Assembly: GCF_014323705.1 (NCBI RefSeq)
Contig: NZ_JABVEC010000009.1
Location: 124,001-188,000 of the forward strand
Reading direction: 5' to 3'
From: Actinomadura alba
GTDB lineage: Bacteria > Actinomycetota > Actinomycetes > Streptosporangiales > Streptosporangiaceae
DNA: 64,000 nt
Shown here: one piece after another, positions 1 through 8,214 of the stretch
Numbering within the stretch: the stretch's first letter is position 1
How the letters are laid out: every line of letters starts with the position of its first letter
Notes under the pieces: generated by a model
What the model was told of the DNA's origin: nothing
What the model saw: the letters and a program-made list of their open reading frames with translations, nothing else
The model's database searches: none
Program-made: the position numbers and the translations under genes

Positions 1-15
1 GAAGCCTTAGGTTGA

Positions 16-228
16 TCGGACCCCCGCGCTCATCGGCCGTCTGAAACAGAGTTCCGCCGCATCCTGGCCGTCCAACCCTTCTCTGCCCGCCCCGAGGTCA
101 GAACGGCGTGGATCTCTGAGGTGACCGATGTCCCCGTTGACACCATCCAGTCGATCGGCCCATGGCGCGAAGCCAAGGCCTGCCCTCCGATCTGGGCCGA
201 AGAGATCCTCACCCGGGCCGGCTGGTGA
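16..228 (+). pseudogene. 5'-truncated open frame, possible gene remnant
   Basis: An open frame of about 70 codons runs from just after an in-frame stop at 13-15 to a TGA at 226-228. It has no ATG; the first GTG, in the middle, has no clear ribosome binding site. The composition (FRRILAVQPFSARPE and a Trp-rich end such as PIWAEEILTRAGW) looks more protein-like than the overlapping frames. It may be the 3' end of a gene truncated when the neighbouring restriction-modification block was inserted. No family was recognised. Confidence 0.25.
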
Positions 229-264
229 CAGGGCACGATTTCCATCGCCACAGGATGCGGGTCA

Positions 265-1080
265 TCACCTCGTCAGGGATAGATCCGGATCGATTCTCCG
301 TGCCACGGACCTGACTTCGGCGAGCGACGGGAGGAGCACCTCTCCGAATCGGCTCGCCGCAGGCAGCCGAATTTCAACGAAGCGAAAGGGCGGCTGAGCA
401 CCGCCGAGCATCTCCGTGACCGAGATCTTCCGCCCGACCCCTCTCTCACGGTAGCGCCGGTTGCCGACGTAGAGGCTTACCACCGTGTTCTGGTACCAGG
501 CATCGACCCTGAAGAGTGCATCTGCCAACGGGTGAACTCGCACGTCCAGACCGAGCGCTCGCCAATGAGAGACGACGTACACCTCCCGAAGGAACGAGTA
601 GTAGGCGTTGCCGACCCTCCAGCGGATCGCAGAGTGGACCTCGAACTTGCTCCATCGATCTCCGTACTGCTCGAGAACCTGCTCCGTCATGAGGATGGAC
701 GGCGTCCAGAGCATCCGGTCGGCCAGGGGATCTTCTCGGATGAAGCTGAAGAACTGCTGCCAGGTCAAGATCCGTCGTTCCTTCTCGATCGCATAGTGGA
801 GTACATGCGTGAAGGCGAAGGCGGGATTCCAGCTCTCGATCGGCTCTACGGCGACGGCCATGGTCTTCTGCACATTGTCGAGGGCGTGATCCGTCGACCG
901 GCACGTCTGCTCCACGTGGGCGGGGTCGACCTCGTGTAGCAGACGCGTTCGATGCCCGCTCACGTAGTCGACGACCTCCGTGCGGGATTCGTCCCCCAGC
1001 CATTTCGAGTAGGTCCGCTGGGCACGCGGCGTGACGTTGAACCGTCCAACAACGTCGGCCGCCGTGGTCTCGAACCCCAT
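265..1080 (-). CDS. Hypothetical protein, candidate restriction endonuclease of a Dcm/Vsr block
   Basis: This 271-residue protein lies downstream of a C5-cytosine methyltransferase and a Vsr endonuclease on the same strand, the position where a type II restriction enzyme is usually encoded. It begins with an ATG preceded by a purine-rich GGGGG stretch. It has no signal peptide or membrane segment. The central part is rich in aromatic and basic residues (for example WSKFEVHSAIRWRVGNAYY). The C-terminal third, around residues 185-225, has an alternating acidic and hydrophobic stretch (FRVDAWYQNTVVSLYVGNR) that could form the core strands of a PD-(D/E)XK nuclease, but no clear ExK motif is visible. 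The nuclease role is inferred from context only; an accessory or immunity role is equally possible. Confidence 0.55.
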   Translation of the reverse strand: MGFETTAADVVGRFNVTPRAQRTYSKWLGDESRTEVVDYVSGHRTRLLHEVDPAHVEQTCRSTDHALDNVQKTMAVAVEPIESWNPAFAFTHVLHYAIEKERRILTWQQFFSFIREDPLADRMLWTPSILMTEQVLEQYGDRWSKFEVHSAIRWRVGNAYYSFLREVYVVSHWRALGLDVRVHPLADALFRVDAWYQNTVVSLYVGNRRYRERGVGRKISVTEMLGGAQPPFRFVEIRLPAASRFGEVLLPSLAEVRSVARRIDPDLSLTR

Positions 1081-1162
1081 CGCCTGCCCCCTACCGATCG
1101 ATCGGCGATCAAGATGGCAAGAGCGATGTTAGCGATCAAGCTGACATTTTGGACAGTGCGCG

Positions 1163-1588
1163 TCAGGCGTGCCCTCGGCTCGCGCGCACGACCGATGCAA
1201 CCTTCAGTGCGGCTTCGCCGGGGTCCTCGTGTTCCCATATCCGCACGGCCACCCAGCCCGCGGCCTTGAGCAAGCCATCGGTCTCACGATCACGTGCGCG
1301 GTTCTTTACGACCTTGTCGGCCCAGTAAGCAGCGTTGATAGCCGACTTGGTGTGGTGGTCGGGGCACCCGTGCCAGAAGCATCCATCCAGGAAGACCGCC
1401 ACCTTGGCACGCGTGAAGATCAAATCTGCTGTTCGTCTCACAGCAGGGAGCGGCCGTGCCGACACTCGGTAGCGAAGCCCCAAAGCGTGAACCGCGCGTC
1501 TGAGCGCCAGCTCTGGCTTGGTGTCACGACCTTTGTTCGCCCGCATGCTCCTGCGCACACCGGGGCTCGATGCGACGGTCGGCCGCAT
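1163..1588 (-). CDS. vsr: Very short patch repair (Vsr) endonuclease
   Basis: Vsr nicks DNA 5' of the T in T:G mismatches that arise when 5-methylcytosine deaminates, and so protects the sites modified by the neighbouring methyltransferase. The 141-residue protein has the family landmarks in order: RSMRANKGRDTKPELALRR near the N-terminus, then ADLIFTRAKVAVFLDGCFWHGCP with the catalytic Asp and the zinc-binding Cys/His cluster, then YWADKVVKNRARDRE, and GWVAVRIWEHE close to the C-terminus. The length matches the family. It starts 55 bp after the methyltransferase stop and is followed 82 bp later by the unknown gene, so the three probably form one operon. Confidence is high from the motifs. Confidence 0.93.
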   Translation of the reverse strand: MRPTVASSPGVRRSMRANKGRDTKPELALRRAVHALGLRYRVSARPLPAVRRTADLIFTRAKVAVFLDGCFWHGCPDHHTKSAINAAYWADKVVKNRARDRETDGLLKAAGWVAVRIWEHEDPGEAALKVASVVRASRGHA

Positions 1589-1643
1589 AATCTCAGTGAG
1601 GCACGCCGAGGTGAGCTACATCGCCCGGCGAGCACTGGAGCCG

Positions 1644-2777
1644 TTAGGCGTATTCCACGTCCTTAGCGATCACATCGTCTTGAACACCCGGAGCCGGCAT
1701 CGCTGGGGTTATCCAGGTTTCAAGCTTCTTCAACATGTCATCGGTGGGCGGAGTCCAACCAAAGGCCGCAGAGAGAATGTGCATCGCCAGCCGGGGCGGG
1801 ACAGCGTTTCCGATCTGCTGACCCACGTCCCTCCCTGACCAGGGGTAGTCATGCGGAAAGGTCTGGAGGCGGCCGGCTTCCGAATGAGTGAAGCGAGGCA
1901 GTTCATCTCCGGTAGCAGAGACGACGCGGTTACGGGAGATCTTTCCGGTGACGGTGGCCGAGGGTTCGTTGTGGGCACGACGGCCGCGGGCCTTGGGGTC
2001 ACCCCCGGTGCCATAGTTCGAGATCACGGAGAACGGATACCGACGATCGAGCGCGTCCGCCATCGTCCTCCACGGTCTCAGGTTCGGATCGCCCGCATGC
2101 CGCAGGACGCCTTTCCTATAGTTCCGATGGGTGGGATGGGGAAGGCTGATCGGCCCAGCGCCCAGACGTGCGATGAGCACGGCCCGCTTGCGAGTCTGCG
2201 GAACACCGTACGCCTCCGTGCGCAACTGGCCACAGGCGACGGCGTAGCCCTCCCCTCGCAAGGCCTCCGCATACGCCTCCCAGACAGGTAGCACCGCCGG
2301 TACCTGCTCAAGAATGATGGCCTGGTAGGGGGCCTTCCGGACGTCGATCGCCTTGAGCGCCCAGCGCAGAGGCTCGAGAACCAGGCCGGTTCGCTCATCA
2401 CTCAGATTGTCAAGATCCTTTCTTATCTCTTTGTGAGCTTCCCGAGCGACCATCCGCTTGACGAAGCCCAGGACTTCGTCAAGCGCCCTACGACCGGCAC
2501 CGCTACCGGCGACGGTGAACGTCTGGCAAGGAGGGCCTCCAGCCAGCACGTTCGCTTCCAGGTAGTCGGAAGGCCCGTGGTCGCGCACGTCGCCTTCTAC
2601 GGTCTCCAGCCCGGCGGCACGTCGCGTTTCGCACGCAGAGGCGTCCCATTCGATGCCCACGGTCGGGATACCAAGCGTCTCCGCCGCCACATCAAGTCCA
2701 CCGGGGCCGGCGAACAAGTCCACGATCTTGACGGGCTGCACTTGATCTCCAGATATGTCGTTCGGGCCTGTTTCCAC
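1644..2777 (-). CDS. dcm: DNA (cytosine-5-)-methyltransferase
   Basis: The enzyme transfers a methyl group from SAM to C5 of cytosine in a short recognition sequence. All main C5-methyltransferase motifs are present in the 377-residue product: motif I VDLFAGPGGLD near residue 20, motif IV with the catalytic cysteine in GGPPCQTF near residue 85, motif VIII QTRKRAVLIA near residue 200, and motifs IX/X GRLQTFPHDYPW and GQQIGNAVPP near the C-terminus. The usual ENV of motif VI reads EQV here, keeping the essential Glu. The target recognition domain lies between motifs VIII and IX. As the first gene of the block with vsr behind it, it is probably the modification half of a restriction-modification system. 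The target site cannot be predicted. Confidence 0.95.
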   Translation of the reverse strand: METGPNDISGDQVQPVKIVDLFAGPGGLDVAAETLGIPTVGIEWDASACETRRAAGLETVEGDVRDHGPSDYLEANVLAGGPPCQTFTVAGSGAGRRALDEVLGFVKRMVAREAHKEIRKDLDNLSDERTGLVLEPLRWALKAIDVRKAPYQAIILEQVPAVLPVWEAYAEALRGEGYAVACGQLRTEAYGVPQTRKRAVLIARLGAGPISLPHPTHRNYRKGVLRHAGDPNLRPWRTMADALDRRYPFSVISNYGTGGDPKARGRRAHNEPSATVTGKISRNRVVSATGDELPRFTHSEAGRLQTFPHDYPWSGRDVGQQIGNAVPPRLAMHILSAAFGWTPPTDDMLKKLETWITPAMPAPGVQDDVIAKDVEYA

Positions 2778-3107
2778 CGCAGGGTCCTCACGTGATCATC
2801 CACACTGACCAACGGCGGCTCCAGCAGCTACGCAGAGTACCGTGGGCCACTGACGGCGTCTCTTCCACCTCGCGGCTCAGTCACTAACCCATGTCACAGG
2901 GCTACGCGCAGGGCGGCTGGCCAATGTGATTCCACCTACTCCTGACCAGGTGCTCTCCGGCCATGAGTCCGAACGCACTGAGTGCCCAACGGCCGCTGCG
3001 CTTCGGGCGCGAGGCGTTGCCGGGCACTGAGGCACCGAAGCGATCCACGGCCCGGCGGTACCGGCAGCCGATGATCGGCGGTCTTGTCGGCGGTCCGGGC
3101 GTGCTTC
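2778..3107. other. Intergenic stretch between dcm and cassette copy 1
   Basis: No supportable gene is seen here. Minus-strand frames remain open through much of it, continuing from the decayed gene C (including a stretch reading WALSAFGLMAGEHLVRSRW), but none has a recognisable start or family. It may be the decayed tail of gene C fused to unrelated DNA. The promoter of the methyltransferase operon should lie in its left 100 bases; no convincing -35/-10 pair was picked out. Confidence 0.3.
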
Positions 3108-3282
3108 TCGCGGCGGCCACACCTGCGTATCGGTGATCGCGTTCGCCAGCTCCTGTGGGGTCTTCGCTTCGACAAGACCGTCATCGATCAAGGCCCAGAA
3201 GTGGCGGGTGAACATGTCCGAACCACAGGGTGACGGTCGGGAATCGCCTTCTGAGCAGGTCCAGCTCATACGGAATGTTCAC
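3108..3282 (-). pseudogene. Cassette gene C, copy 1, frameshifted
   Basis: This is the first of four copies of a small gene whose conserved core reads NIPYEL, then LLRRRFPTVTLWFG, TRHFWALVDD, ELANAI and WPPR. Relative to copy 2, one extra base lies at about 3209-3215, between the WFGH and TRHFW parts of the core, so translation from the GTG at 3282 ends after about 33 codons. The short frame upstream that begins VTEPMKPK is also closed by TGA where copy 2 has TTG. The remainder (TRHFWALIDDGLVEAK, TPQELANAITDTQVWPPR) is intact in another frame. The gene follows gene B of the same cassette and is probably non-functional. Confidence 0.65.
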
Positions 3283-3351
3283 GTTGAGGTCCTTGCTGGT
3301 CTTGAGTCACCGTTCGGTGATGAGCTTCGGTTTCATCGGTTCGGTCACGGA

Positions 3352-3645
3352 TCACCACTGAGTACGTGGGTGGACGGGATCACGGCCGAGCAGCAGGGCG
3401 GCCAGGCGGTCGCGGACGTTCTTCCCCGTACGGCCGCGGCCGCCATCGGCGGTGCGGGAAGCGGCCTCCGGGGGTGTAAGGCCCTGGCATCCGCACCGCC
3501 GCGCCGGCGTGGGGTCGTACGGCTCGATGGCCTTGCTCCAGCGGCTGTCGAGCCGTACGCCGACGTCCGGGCCTTCCCCTGCCCGAGACGATGTACCGGG
3601 CGCGCCGTCTGACGCGCCCGCGGTCATGTGCCACATCACGCCCAC
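3352..3645 (-). CDS. Cassette gene B, copy 1 (unknown small protein)
   Basis: Gene B encodes about 97 residues and is conserved in four cassettes in this window. Conserved points are VMWHM at the start, SRAGEGPD, a middle reading YDPTPARR, and a C-terminal helix-like segment RDRLAALLLGRDPVHP ending in QW. The reading frame was chosen because substitutions between copies are conservative in this frame and because the GTG start lies 2 nt after the stop of gene A, an arrangement repeated in copies 2 and 4. There is no signal peptide or membrane segment. No family was recognised. It sits between genes A and C in a tight operon divergent from the XRE gene. Confidence 0.55.
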   Translation of the reverse strand: MGVMWHMTAGASDGAPGTSSRAGEGPDVGVRLDSRWSKAIEPYDPTPARRCGCQGLTPPEAASRTADGGRGRTGKNVRDRLAALLLGRDPVHPRTQW

Positions 3646-3647
3646 CG

Positions 3648-4067
3648 CTACAGGCCCCCGGCATCTGGAACGTCGACCGCCGCACGATCCAGAGGCGGCG
3701 ACTCGAGGCCGGCTGTGGTCTGTGCGACGGGCATGCACTCGATGGCTTCCCTCACATCAAGGGCCATCTCGCTGACCAGCGTGCCGTCCTGATGCTGCTC
3801 ATCCCGCCACACGATGGCGCCGCTGACCTGGTCGCGTTCGGCGCGGGCCACCACGCTCCCATACACGTAGTAACAGCCGAGCCACGACAGCCGGCAGCTT
3901 TGAATGACGCCACACGTGCCGCCGATCGCGTGCATCGCAGCCATTACGCCCTCAACCGCGTTCGCCTGATCGGAGGTCACACCGCAGGCGCCACGTTCAG
4001 GGTCATCCCGTGTGACCACCTGCCACGAGAACAGCCGAGGAGGTTCCCACGATTGTTTGGCGTGCAC
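3648..4067 (-). CDS. Cassette gene A, copy 1 (unknown small protein)
   Basis: Gene A encodes about 139 residues. Conserved blocks in the four copies are WEPPRLFSWQV, GACGVTSD, CRLSWLGCYYVYG, VVARAERD, GAIVWRDE and VREAIECMP. The ATG used in copy 2 is out of frame here because one base is inserted after MPET, so I place the start at the GTG at 4067, which aligns with an in-frame GTG in copy 2. It is the first gene of the minus-strand arm and is divergent from the XRE gene at 4215, so both arms are probably controlled from the region between them. The mixed alpha/beta look and the aromatic core give no family assignment. Confidence 0.6.
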   Translation of the reverse strand: MHAKQSWEPPRLFSWQVVTRDDPERGACGVTSDQANAVEGVMAAMHAIGGTCGVIQSCRLSWLGCYYVYGSVVARAERDQVSGAIVWRDEQHQDGTLVSEMALDVREAIECMPVAQTTAGLESPPLDRAAVDVPDAGGL

Positions 4068-4167
4068 GTTGCGTCTCCGGCATTGAGGACAGGGGATGGT
4101 GATTCGGTTACTCCAAGTGAACCGACCCCGGATACCGCACGTCATCGTGATACTGAGTGATGAGGAC

Positions 4168-4186
4168 GGATACGCAACGCGTATCC
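4168..4186. promoter_or_regulatory. Palindromic operator candidate of cassette copy 1
   Basis: GGATACGC-AAC-GCGTATCC is a perfect 8-bp inverted repeat with a 3-bp spacer, 28 bp upstream of the XRE start and between the divergent arms. The same site with one change (GGATGCGC-ACT-GCGTATCC) is at 8725-8743 in copy 2, at the same distance from its XRE gene. Such conservation fits an autoregulatory site for the XRE protein. A second, weaker dyad (TCGGTT at 4104-4109 with AACCGA at 4120-4125) lies nearer gene A. Confidence 0.55.
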
Positions 4187-4214
4187 ACCGCTATCCGCAG
4201 GAGGTACTCGCGAC

Positions 4215-5609
4215 ATGCCTGCCGATGACAAGGCCCGTCTCGGTGCCCGGCTACGTAGAGAGCGCAAGGACCGTGGCCTGGTCGTCGAGGACCTGGCCGA
4301 GGAGTTCCGAAAAGTCGCGCCCGAGCGGATCAGACAGCGCCTGCCCAGACTCAGGGATCTACAACGCATGATCCGTGGATGGGAAGCCGGCGAACACAAC
4401 CCGGGCGAGCAGTACCGCCTGTTGTACTGCCGGGCTTTCGACATGGACGAGCAAGACCTGTTCGCCGGAGACCCGGCCACTCAGGACCTATCCCCCTCCA
4501 GTAGCGACGACCCACACCTCGGAGATCCGGCGCCACTCGACCTGATGGCGCTCGCATGGACGATGGGGAGACTCGATCAACGCATGGATCGTCGGGCGAT
4601 CCTCCAGTTAGCTGCAGCGCTCGCGGCTACCCCTGCGCTAGGCGTGGCGGACCCCATCGACCGGATTACTCACGCGCTGAATCGCCCGTCCGGGCTCAAC
4701 GAGGACATGGTCAATCATCTGGAAGCGCGGTCCATCGGCTTCCACAGGCTGGAGTTCGTCCTCCCAGCCCACCAGATCTTCCGCGCGATACTCGCACACC
4801 TGAGTGGGATCACATCTCTCCTCGAGATCTGTACACAGGATCGGCTCCGCAAGCGCCTTGCAAGGACCGCCGGCGAAGCGGCTGTCCTTGGCGCATGGGT
4901 CGCCTGGGATCTCGACGACTTCGCACGAGCCACGGCGTTGTACCGGGTCGCTGAACTGGCGGCCAAGGAGGCCGACGATCAGGCCATCGTGGCTTGTTCC
5001 GTGATCTACCAAAGCTTCGGCGCCCGAGGAGCAGGCGCACACATCGAGGCCCGCCAGAAGTTGGCCGCGGCCCAGCATCTCCTGCCCAAGCGAGGTGACT
5101 TGGCGACGCGCGCCTGGTTGATGGGACGGGAAGCCGAGGAGGCGGCCGCCTCGGGTGATTCGTCGGCAAAGGACATGATCGAGGTGGCAACGGACATGCT
5201 GGCGGACGCAAGGCCGCACAGTGAACGCTCCTGGACCAGGTGTCTAGAATCCCCTCGGCTCGACCACATGCGAATGACCATTGCCACCCATCTCCGCGAC
5301 GAGGCAACGGTCTACGAGAACGCCAATGAACTTGCGCTGCTCGCCGATGATCCTGCCCAGAAGAAGACAGGTCGGATACTCGCCAGCATCGGACTCGCCC
5401 TGGTCTCGCTCGGCGACGTCAGCGAAGGGATCGAGTTTGGAGCGCGATCTCTAGAGGCAATCAGGCACAGCCAAGCCAAGTACGCCATGAACCGGTTGTC
5501 CGAGCTCGACATCGCGCTTGAGCCACAAGGCAGCATCCGATCCAGAGAGCTACGGGAGGGCATCCACGCTACGCGTCGGGAGCTTTTGTCTCCTCATCCA
5601 TCCACGTGA
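4215..5609 (+). CDS. XRE-type regulator with TPR-like C-terminal domain, cassette copy 1
   Basis: The 464-residue protein has an N-terminal helix-turn-helix of about 90 residues (ARLRRERKDRGLVVEDLAEE then RQRLPRLRDLQRMIRGWEAG) and a long alpha-helical C-terminal region from about residue 125, rich in Ala/Leu/Glu helices (for example AAVLGAWVAWDLDDFARATA) typical of the TPR-like tails of actinobacterial XRE regulators. AGGAGG lies upstream of the ATG. The first 85 residues are almost identical to copy 2 at 8773, yet the remainder is unrelated, which suggests domain exchange. It is divergent from genes A-B-C. Its 3' end overlaps the convergent cutA gene by 41 bp. It probably represses or activates the small-gene operon through the palindrome at 4168. 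Confidence 0.8.
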   Translation: MPADDKARLGARLRRERKDRGLVVEDLAEEFRKVAPERIRQRLPRLRDLQRMIRGWEAGEHNPGEQYRLLYCRAFDMDEQDLFAGDPATQDLSPSSSDDPHLGDPAPLDLMALAWTMGRLDQRMDRRAILQLAAALAATPALGVADPIDRITHALNRPSGLNEDMVNHLEARSIGFHRLEFVLPAHQIFRAILAHLSGITSLLEICTQDRLRKRLARTAGEAAVLGAWVAWDLDDFARATALYRVAELAAKEADDQAIVACSVIYQSFGARGAGAHIEARQKLAAAQHLLPKRGDLATRAWLMGREAEEAAASGDSSAKDMIEVATDMLADARPHSERSWTRCLESPRLDHMRMTIATHLRDEATVYENANELALLADDPAQKKTGRILASIGLALVSLGDVSEGIEFGARSLEAIRHSQAKYAMNRLSELDIALEPQGSIRSRELREGIHATRRELLSPHPST

Positions 5610-5898
5610 GGTAAGCACGTAGACCTGCATTGACCGGCACCGAAATGATCTCGGCCACGTCGTAGCTGTGCTGCTCGTGGATGTTCTTTTCGAGGTCGGC
5701 GTACCTGCTGGCCGGTGTCTTGAGCAAGAGCAAGTACTCCTCGTCTACATGCACCGCCCCTTTCCATCTGTACGTGCTCGTGATCGGGCCTACCACCTGT
5801 GCGCACGCGGCAAGTCGGGCTTCTACAGCTGATCGAGCAATCCGCATACCTTCCTCGCGCGAAGGGACGGCCGTCTGAACTTGTACATACTCGCTCAT
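5569..5898 (-). CDS. cutA: CutA divalent-cation tolerance protein
   Basis: CutA proteins form trimers and were first linked to copper tolerance; their exact function is unsettled. The 109-residue product has the family pattern: QTAVPSREEGMRIARSAVEA near the N-terminus, LAACAQVVGPITSTYRWKG in the middle, then EYLLLLKTPASRYADLE, the HSYDVAEIISVPV strand and a C-terminal YLTWMDEE. The length is as expected. It is convergent with the XRE gene of cassette copy 1, and the two genes overlap by 41 bp at their 3' ends. It seems to be a housekeeping gene caught between cassette material and a broken chitinase gene. Confidence 0.93.
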   Translation of the reverse strand: MSEYVQVQTAVPSREEGMRIARSAVEARLAACAQVVGPITSTYRWKGAVHVDEEYLLLLKTPASRYADLEKNIHEQHSYDVAEIISVPVNAGLRAYLTWMDEETKAPDA

Positions 5899-5960
5899 GT
5901 CTCCCTTCTTTACCTGTCCTGTTGATCTCTACGCCGTCTACTCACCGCTGCGGATCAGAC

Positions 5961-7029
5961 TCAGCTCGGCCGGAGCGCCGACATGGGAATCGGGATCGAG
6001 TAGGCAGTGGCGCCGCCGCCCACGCCGCCCTCGCAGCTGTTGGGAGGTGCGGTGGTCACGCCGCGCGTGGAGGGACGCTCGGCTGCCCAGAACATGTAAC
6101 CGAGCATGCCCGAGCTGGTTCCGGCGCCATTCGGGGCGACCGTCTGCACGAATCCGCCGGTGTTGTTCTGGAGCGAGGTGGCGAAATCAGTGCATTCCGG
6201 CAGCACCTTGGTGCCCCCGGCGATGTAGAGACCGCCGGTGAACTTCGCGGGGGCCAGAGGCGGGTACGCCGGTGAATACTGCGGCTTCCCATCGACGTGT
6301 TCCTGCCAGTTGGCTATCGCGCTGGAGGTGCTGGGCTGGCGGGCGGGCACCATCGCATTGGCGTAGTCGAGTACCGGCCGGTCGACGCGGAGCCAGTTGG
6401 CGGTCGCGGTGCGGCCGATGTCGATCAGCCAGCGGTCACCTGCGGCCAGATCGATAGTGAGCCGGGCGGAGTGGTTGGCTCCGCTCGAGTCGTAGGGCAG
6501 CACGGTGCGATAAGCATCGATGAAGGCCTGCAGACCCGCCAAGTTCGGGTTGGTGTTCTCCTCGTAGTCGATCTCGATACCGACGCCGAGTCGCTGGGCG
6601 ACTTCGGCGGCGTTGCGGCCGAACTGGGCGGCGTTCTCGGCGAGCGCGGCGTTCCACGCGTCGGTGTAGGTGATGCCGCCGATGGACAGCATTACCCTGA
6701 CGTTGCGGCTCTTGAAATAGTTGACGATATCCGCGGTCATGCCGCGGGGCACACCGTCGAGGGTCTGGGCGTCTGTCGTCTTATGCAAGAGCTTGACGGG
6801 ATGGACGAAGCTGATCACCACAAGGTTGACCGATGGGCGGCCGTCGCCGCGATCGATCAGCCAGCGGTTTTTGCTGTCGAACTCGGCCAAGTCGCGGACA
6901 GTGCCCCAGGTACAGGCGTCGTCCCCCACAGTGCCAGGAGCCGTAGACCTGGGGCGGTGTCACTGCGGCGTTGGCCGGTGCCGCGAGGAACGGGATGGGT
7001 AGGAAGACAAGCAGAACCAACCGACGCAT
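5961..7029 (-). pseudogene. Secreted GH18 chitinase, frameshifted near the N-terminus
   Basis: A signal peptide starts at 7029 (MRRLVLLVFLPIPFLAAPA followed by NAA) and continues VYGSWHCG. The rest of a GH18 catalytic domain, beginning GDDACTWGTVRDL, continues in another reading frame. The switch is at a run of five G (C5 at 6923-6927 on the plus strand); removing one base gives a single 355-residue protein. The GH18 catalytic motif is present as GIEIDYEE, and NVRVMLSIGG is the usual strand-3 sequence. The product would hydrolyse chitin outside the cell. A homopolymer length error in the assembly is as likely as a true mutation. If the shift is real, only an unsecreted 322-residue fragment could be made. 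Confidence 0.8.
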
Positions 7030-7408
7030 GCCAACCTCCCACGAAGGAATTGTAAAGAAGATTAACTTCTAGCGAATTGAGTGTCACGGCCCGTTCGATC
7101 AGAAATCCGAGCACGGCGGCGGCCCTATGAGCACTCGCTCGGCCCAGGACCACGTGGGCCGAGCGGCGGCCGTAACGAATCCGAACGTTCCAGGCGTCGG
7201 CGACCCGCAATACATGCCGGTGGCGCGAGCCGTCCGGCCGCCTACCGCAACCGGCACGTCAACCGCGCGGGCGGGGATCTGCGGGATCTGCTCGGTGAAC
7301 GGTGGCTTTCGGGCATACCGTCTCCTGGCACACCACCGGCGCTTTGCCACGCCAACCTGATCGGGGCTCCGTGTTCTCAAAGTCCGCCACGGTCCGCAAC
7401 GGCCTGTG
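7030..7408. other. Intergenic region with no supportable gene
   Basis: It contains the promoter side of the chitinase gene and then about 300 bases before the end of cassette copy 2. Several frames stay open by GC bias, including a plus-strand frame from 7127 and a minus-strand frame from 7416, but neither has a ribosome binding site or a recognisable domain. It may be decayed sequence. Confidence 0.3.
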
Positions 7409-7834
7409 TCACACATTGGGCGCCACGGGCTGCATCCATGATCCGGTGCGTCGCCTCATCGGCTTCATGTCGAGCGGCGACCTAGCGGTCCCTAACCTTT
7501 GGCGCCGCCGACCGACATCCAGTGAAGCGGCAAAGGTGACGGCGCCCCGCGCATGAGGTGTGGCAGCCGGCCGAACCACCTCAGCGATCCCCGGGCCGTA
7601 CGGTCCGGTGGCAGAGGAAGGCGATGATCGCCGGACTGGACCATTGTCCAGGCGCTCTCCTCGCGGCGGCCACACCCTCGTATCGGTGATCGCGCTCGCG
7701 AGCTGCTCTGGAGTCTTCGCCTCGACCAGACGGTCGTCCACCAGGGCCCAGAAATGACGGGTCGCTTGGCCGAACCACAGAGGGATGCTCGGGAATCGAC
7801 TCCTGAGCAGGTTCAGCTCGTACGGGATGTTCAC
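7409..7834 (-). CDS. Cassette gene C, copy 2 (unknown small protein)
   Basis: The conserved core (NIPYELNLLRSRFPSIPLWF, TRHFWALVDDRLVEAKTP, EQLASAITDTRVWPPR) occupies the first 65 residues; the remaining 75 are not shared with other copies. I place the start at the GTG at 7834 because GAGGA lies 7 bases upstream and a similar purine box precedes the same codon in all four copies. In this copy the frame is also open further upstream to a GTG at about 7900 (VAEPTNPEL), which in copies 1 and 4 is closed by a stop. The pattern of Leu/Phe/Trp resembles small proteins commonly encoded beside actinobacterial XRE genes. Function unknown. Confidence 0.6.
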   Translation of the reverse strand: MNIPYELNLLRSRFPSIPLWFGQATRHFWALVDDRLVEAKTPEQLASAITDTRVWPPRGERLDNGPVRRSSPSSATGPYGPGIAEVVRPAATPHARGAVTFAASLDVGRRRQRLGTARSPLDMKPMRRRTGSWMQPVAPNV

Positions 7835-7903
7835 GTTGACGTCCTCGCTGGTCTTGAGCAACCGCCTGGCGGTGAGCTCCGGGTTCGTCGGTTCGGCCAC
7901 GGC

Positions 7904-8212
7904 TCACCATTGGCTACGTGGGTGGATGGGATCGCGGCCCAGCAGCACTGCGGCCAAGCAGTCACGGATCGTTCGTCTACGGCCGCGGTCCCCATCGGCC
8001 GGCGCGGCGATGCGGGAAGCGGTCTTCGGGGGCATAAGACCGCGGCGTCCGCGCCGCCGCGCCGGCGTGGGGTCGTACGGCTCGATGGCCTTGCTCCGGC
8101 GGCTGTCGAGCCGTACGACGTCGTCTGGGCCTTCCCCTGCCCGAGACGCCTGAGCGGGCGCGCCGTCCGCGTCATCCGACGCGCCCACGGTCATGTGCCA
8201 CATCACACCCAC
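7904..8212 (-). CDS. Cassette gene B, copy 2 (unknown small protein)
   Basis: This 102-residue product shares VMWHM, SRAGEGPDDVVRLDSR, YDPTPARR and GRDPIHP..QW with copies 1, 3 and 4. It starts at a GTG 2 nt after the gene A stop, so translation is probably coupled. The middle is Arg/Ala-rich and likely disordered, with a short helix near the C-terminus. No catalytic motif is visible. Because all six frames are fairly open in this GC-rich sequence, the main evidence that it is real is the conserved frame and spacing in four cassettes. Confidence 0.55.
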   Translation of the reverse strand: MGVMWHMTVGASDDADGAPAQASRAGEGPDDVVRLDSRRSKAIEPYDPTPARRRGRRGLMPPKTASRIAAPADGDRGRRRTIRDCLAAVLLGRDPIHPRSQW

Positions 8213-8214
8213 CG

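Noticed and set aside
446-1003. Long Arg-rich open frame on the minus strand overlapping the gene at 265-1080
   Set aside because: It is a shadow frame produced by high GC; composition is Arg/Ala/Pro-heavy and no start signal is present.
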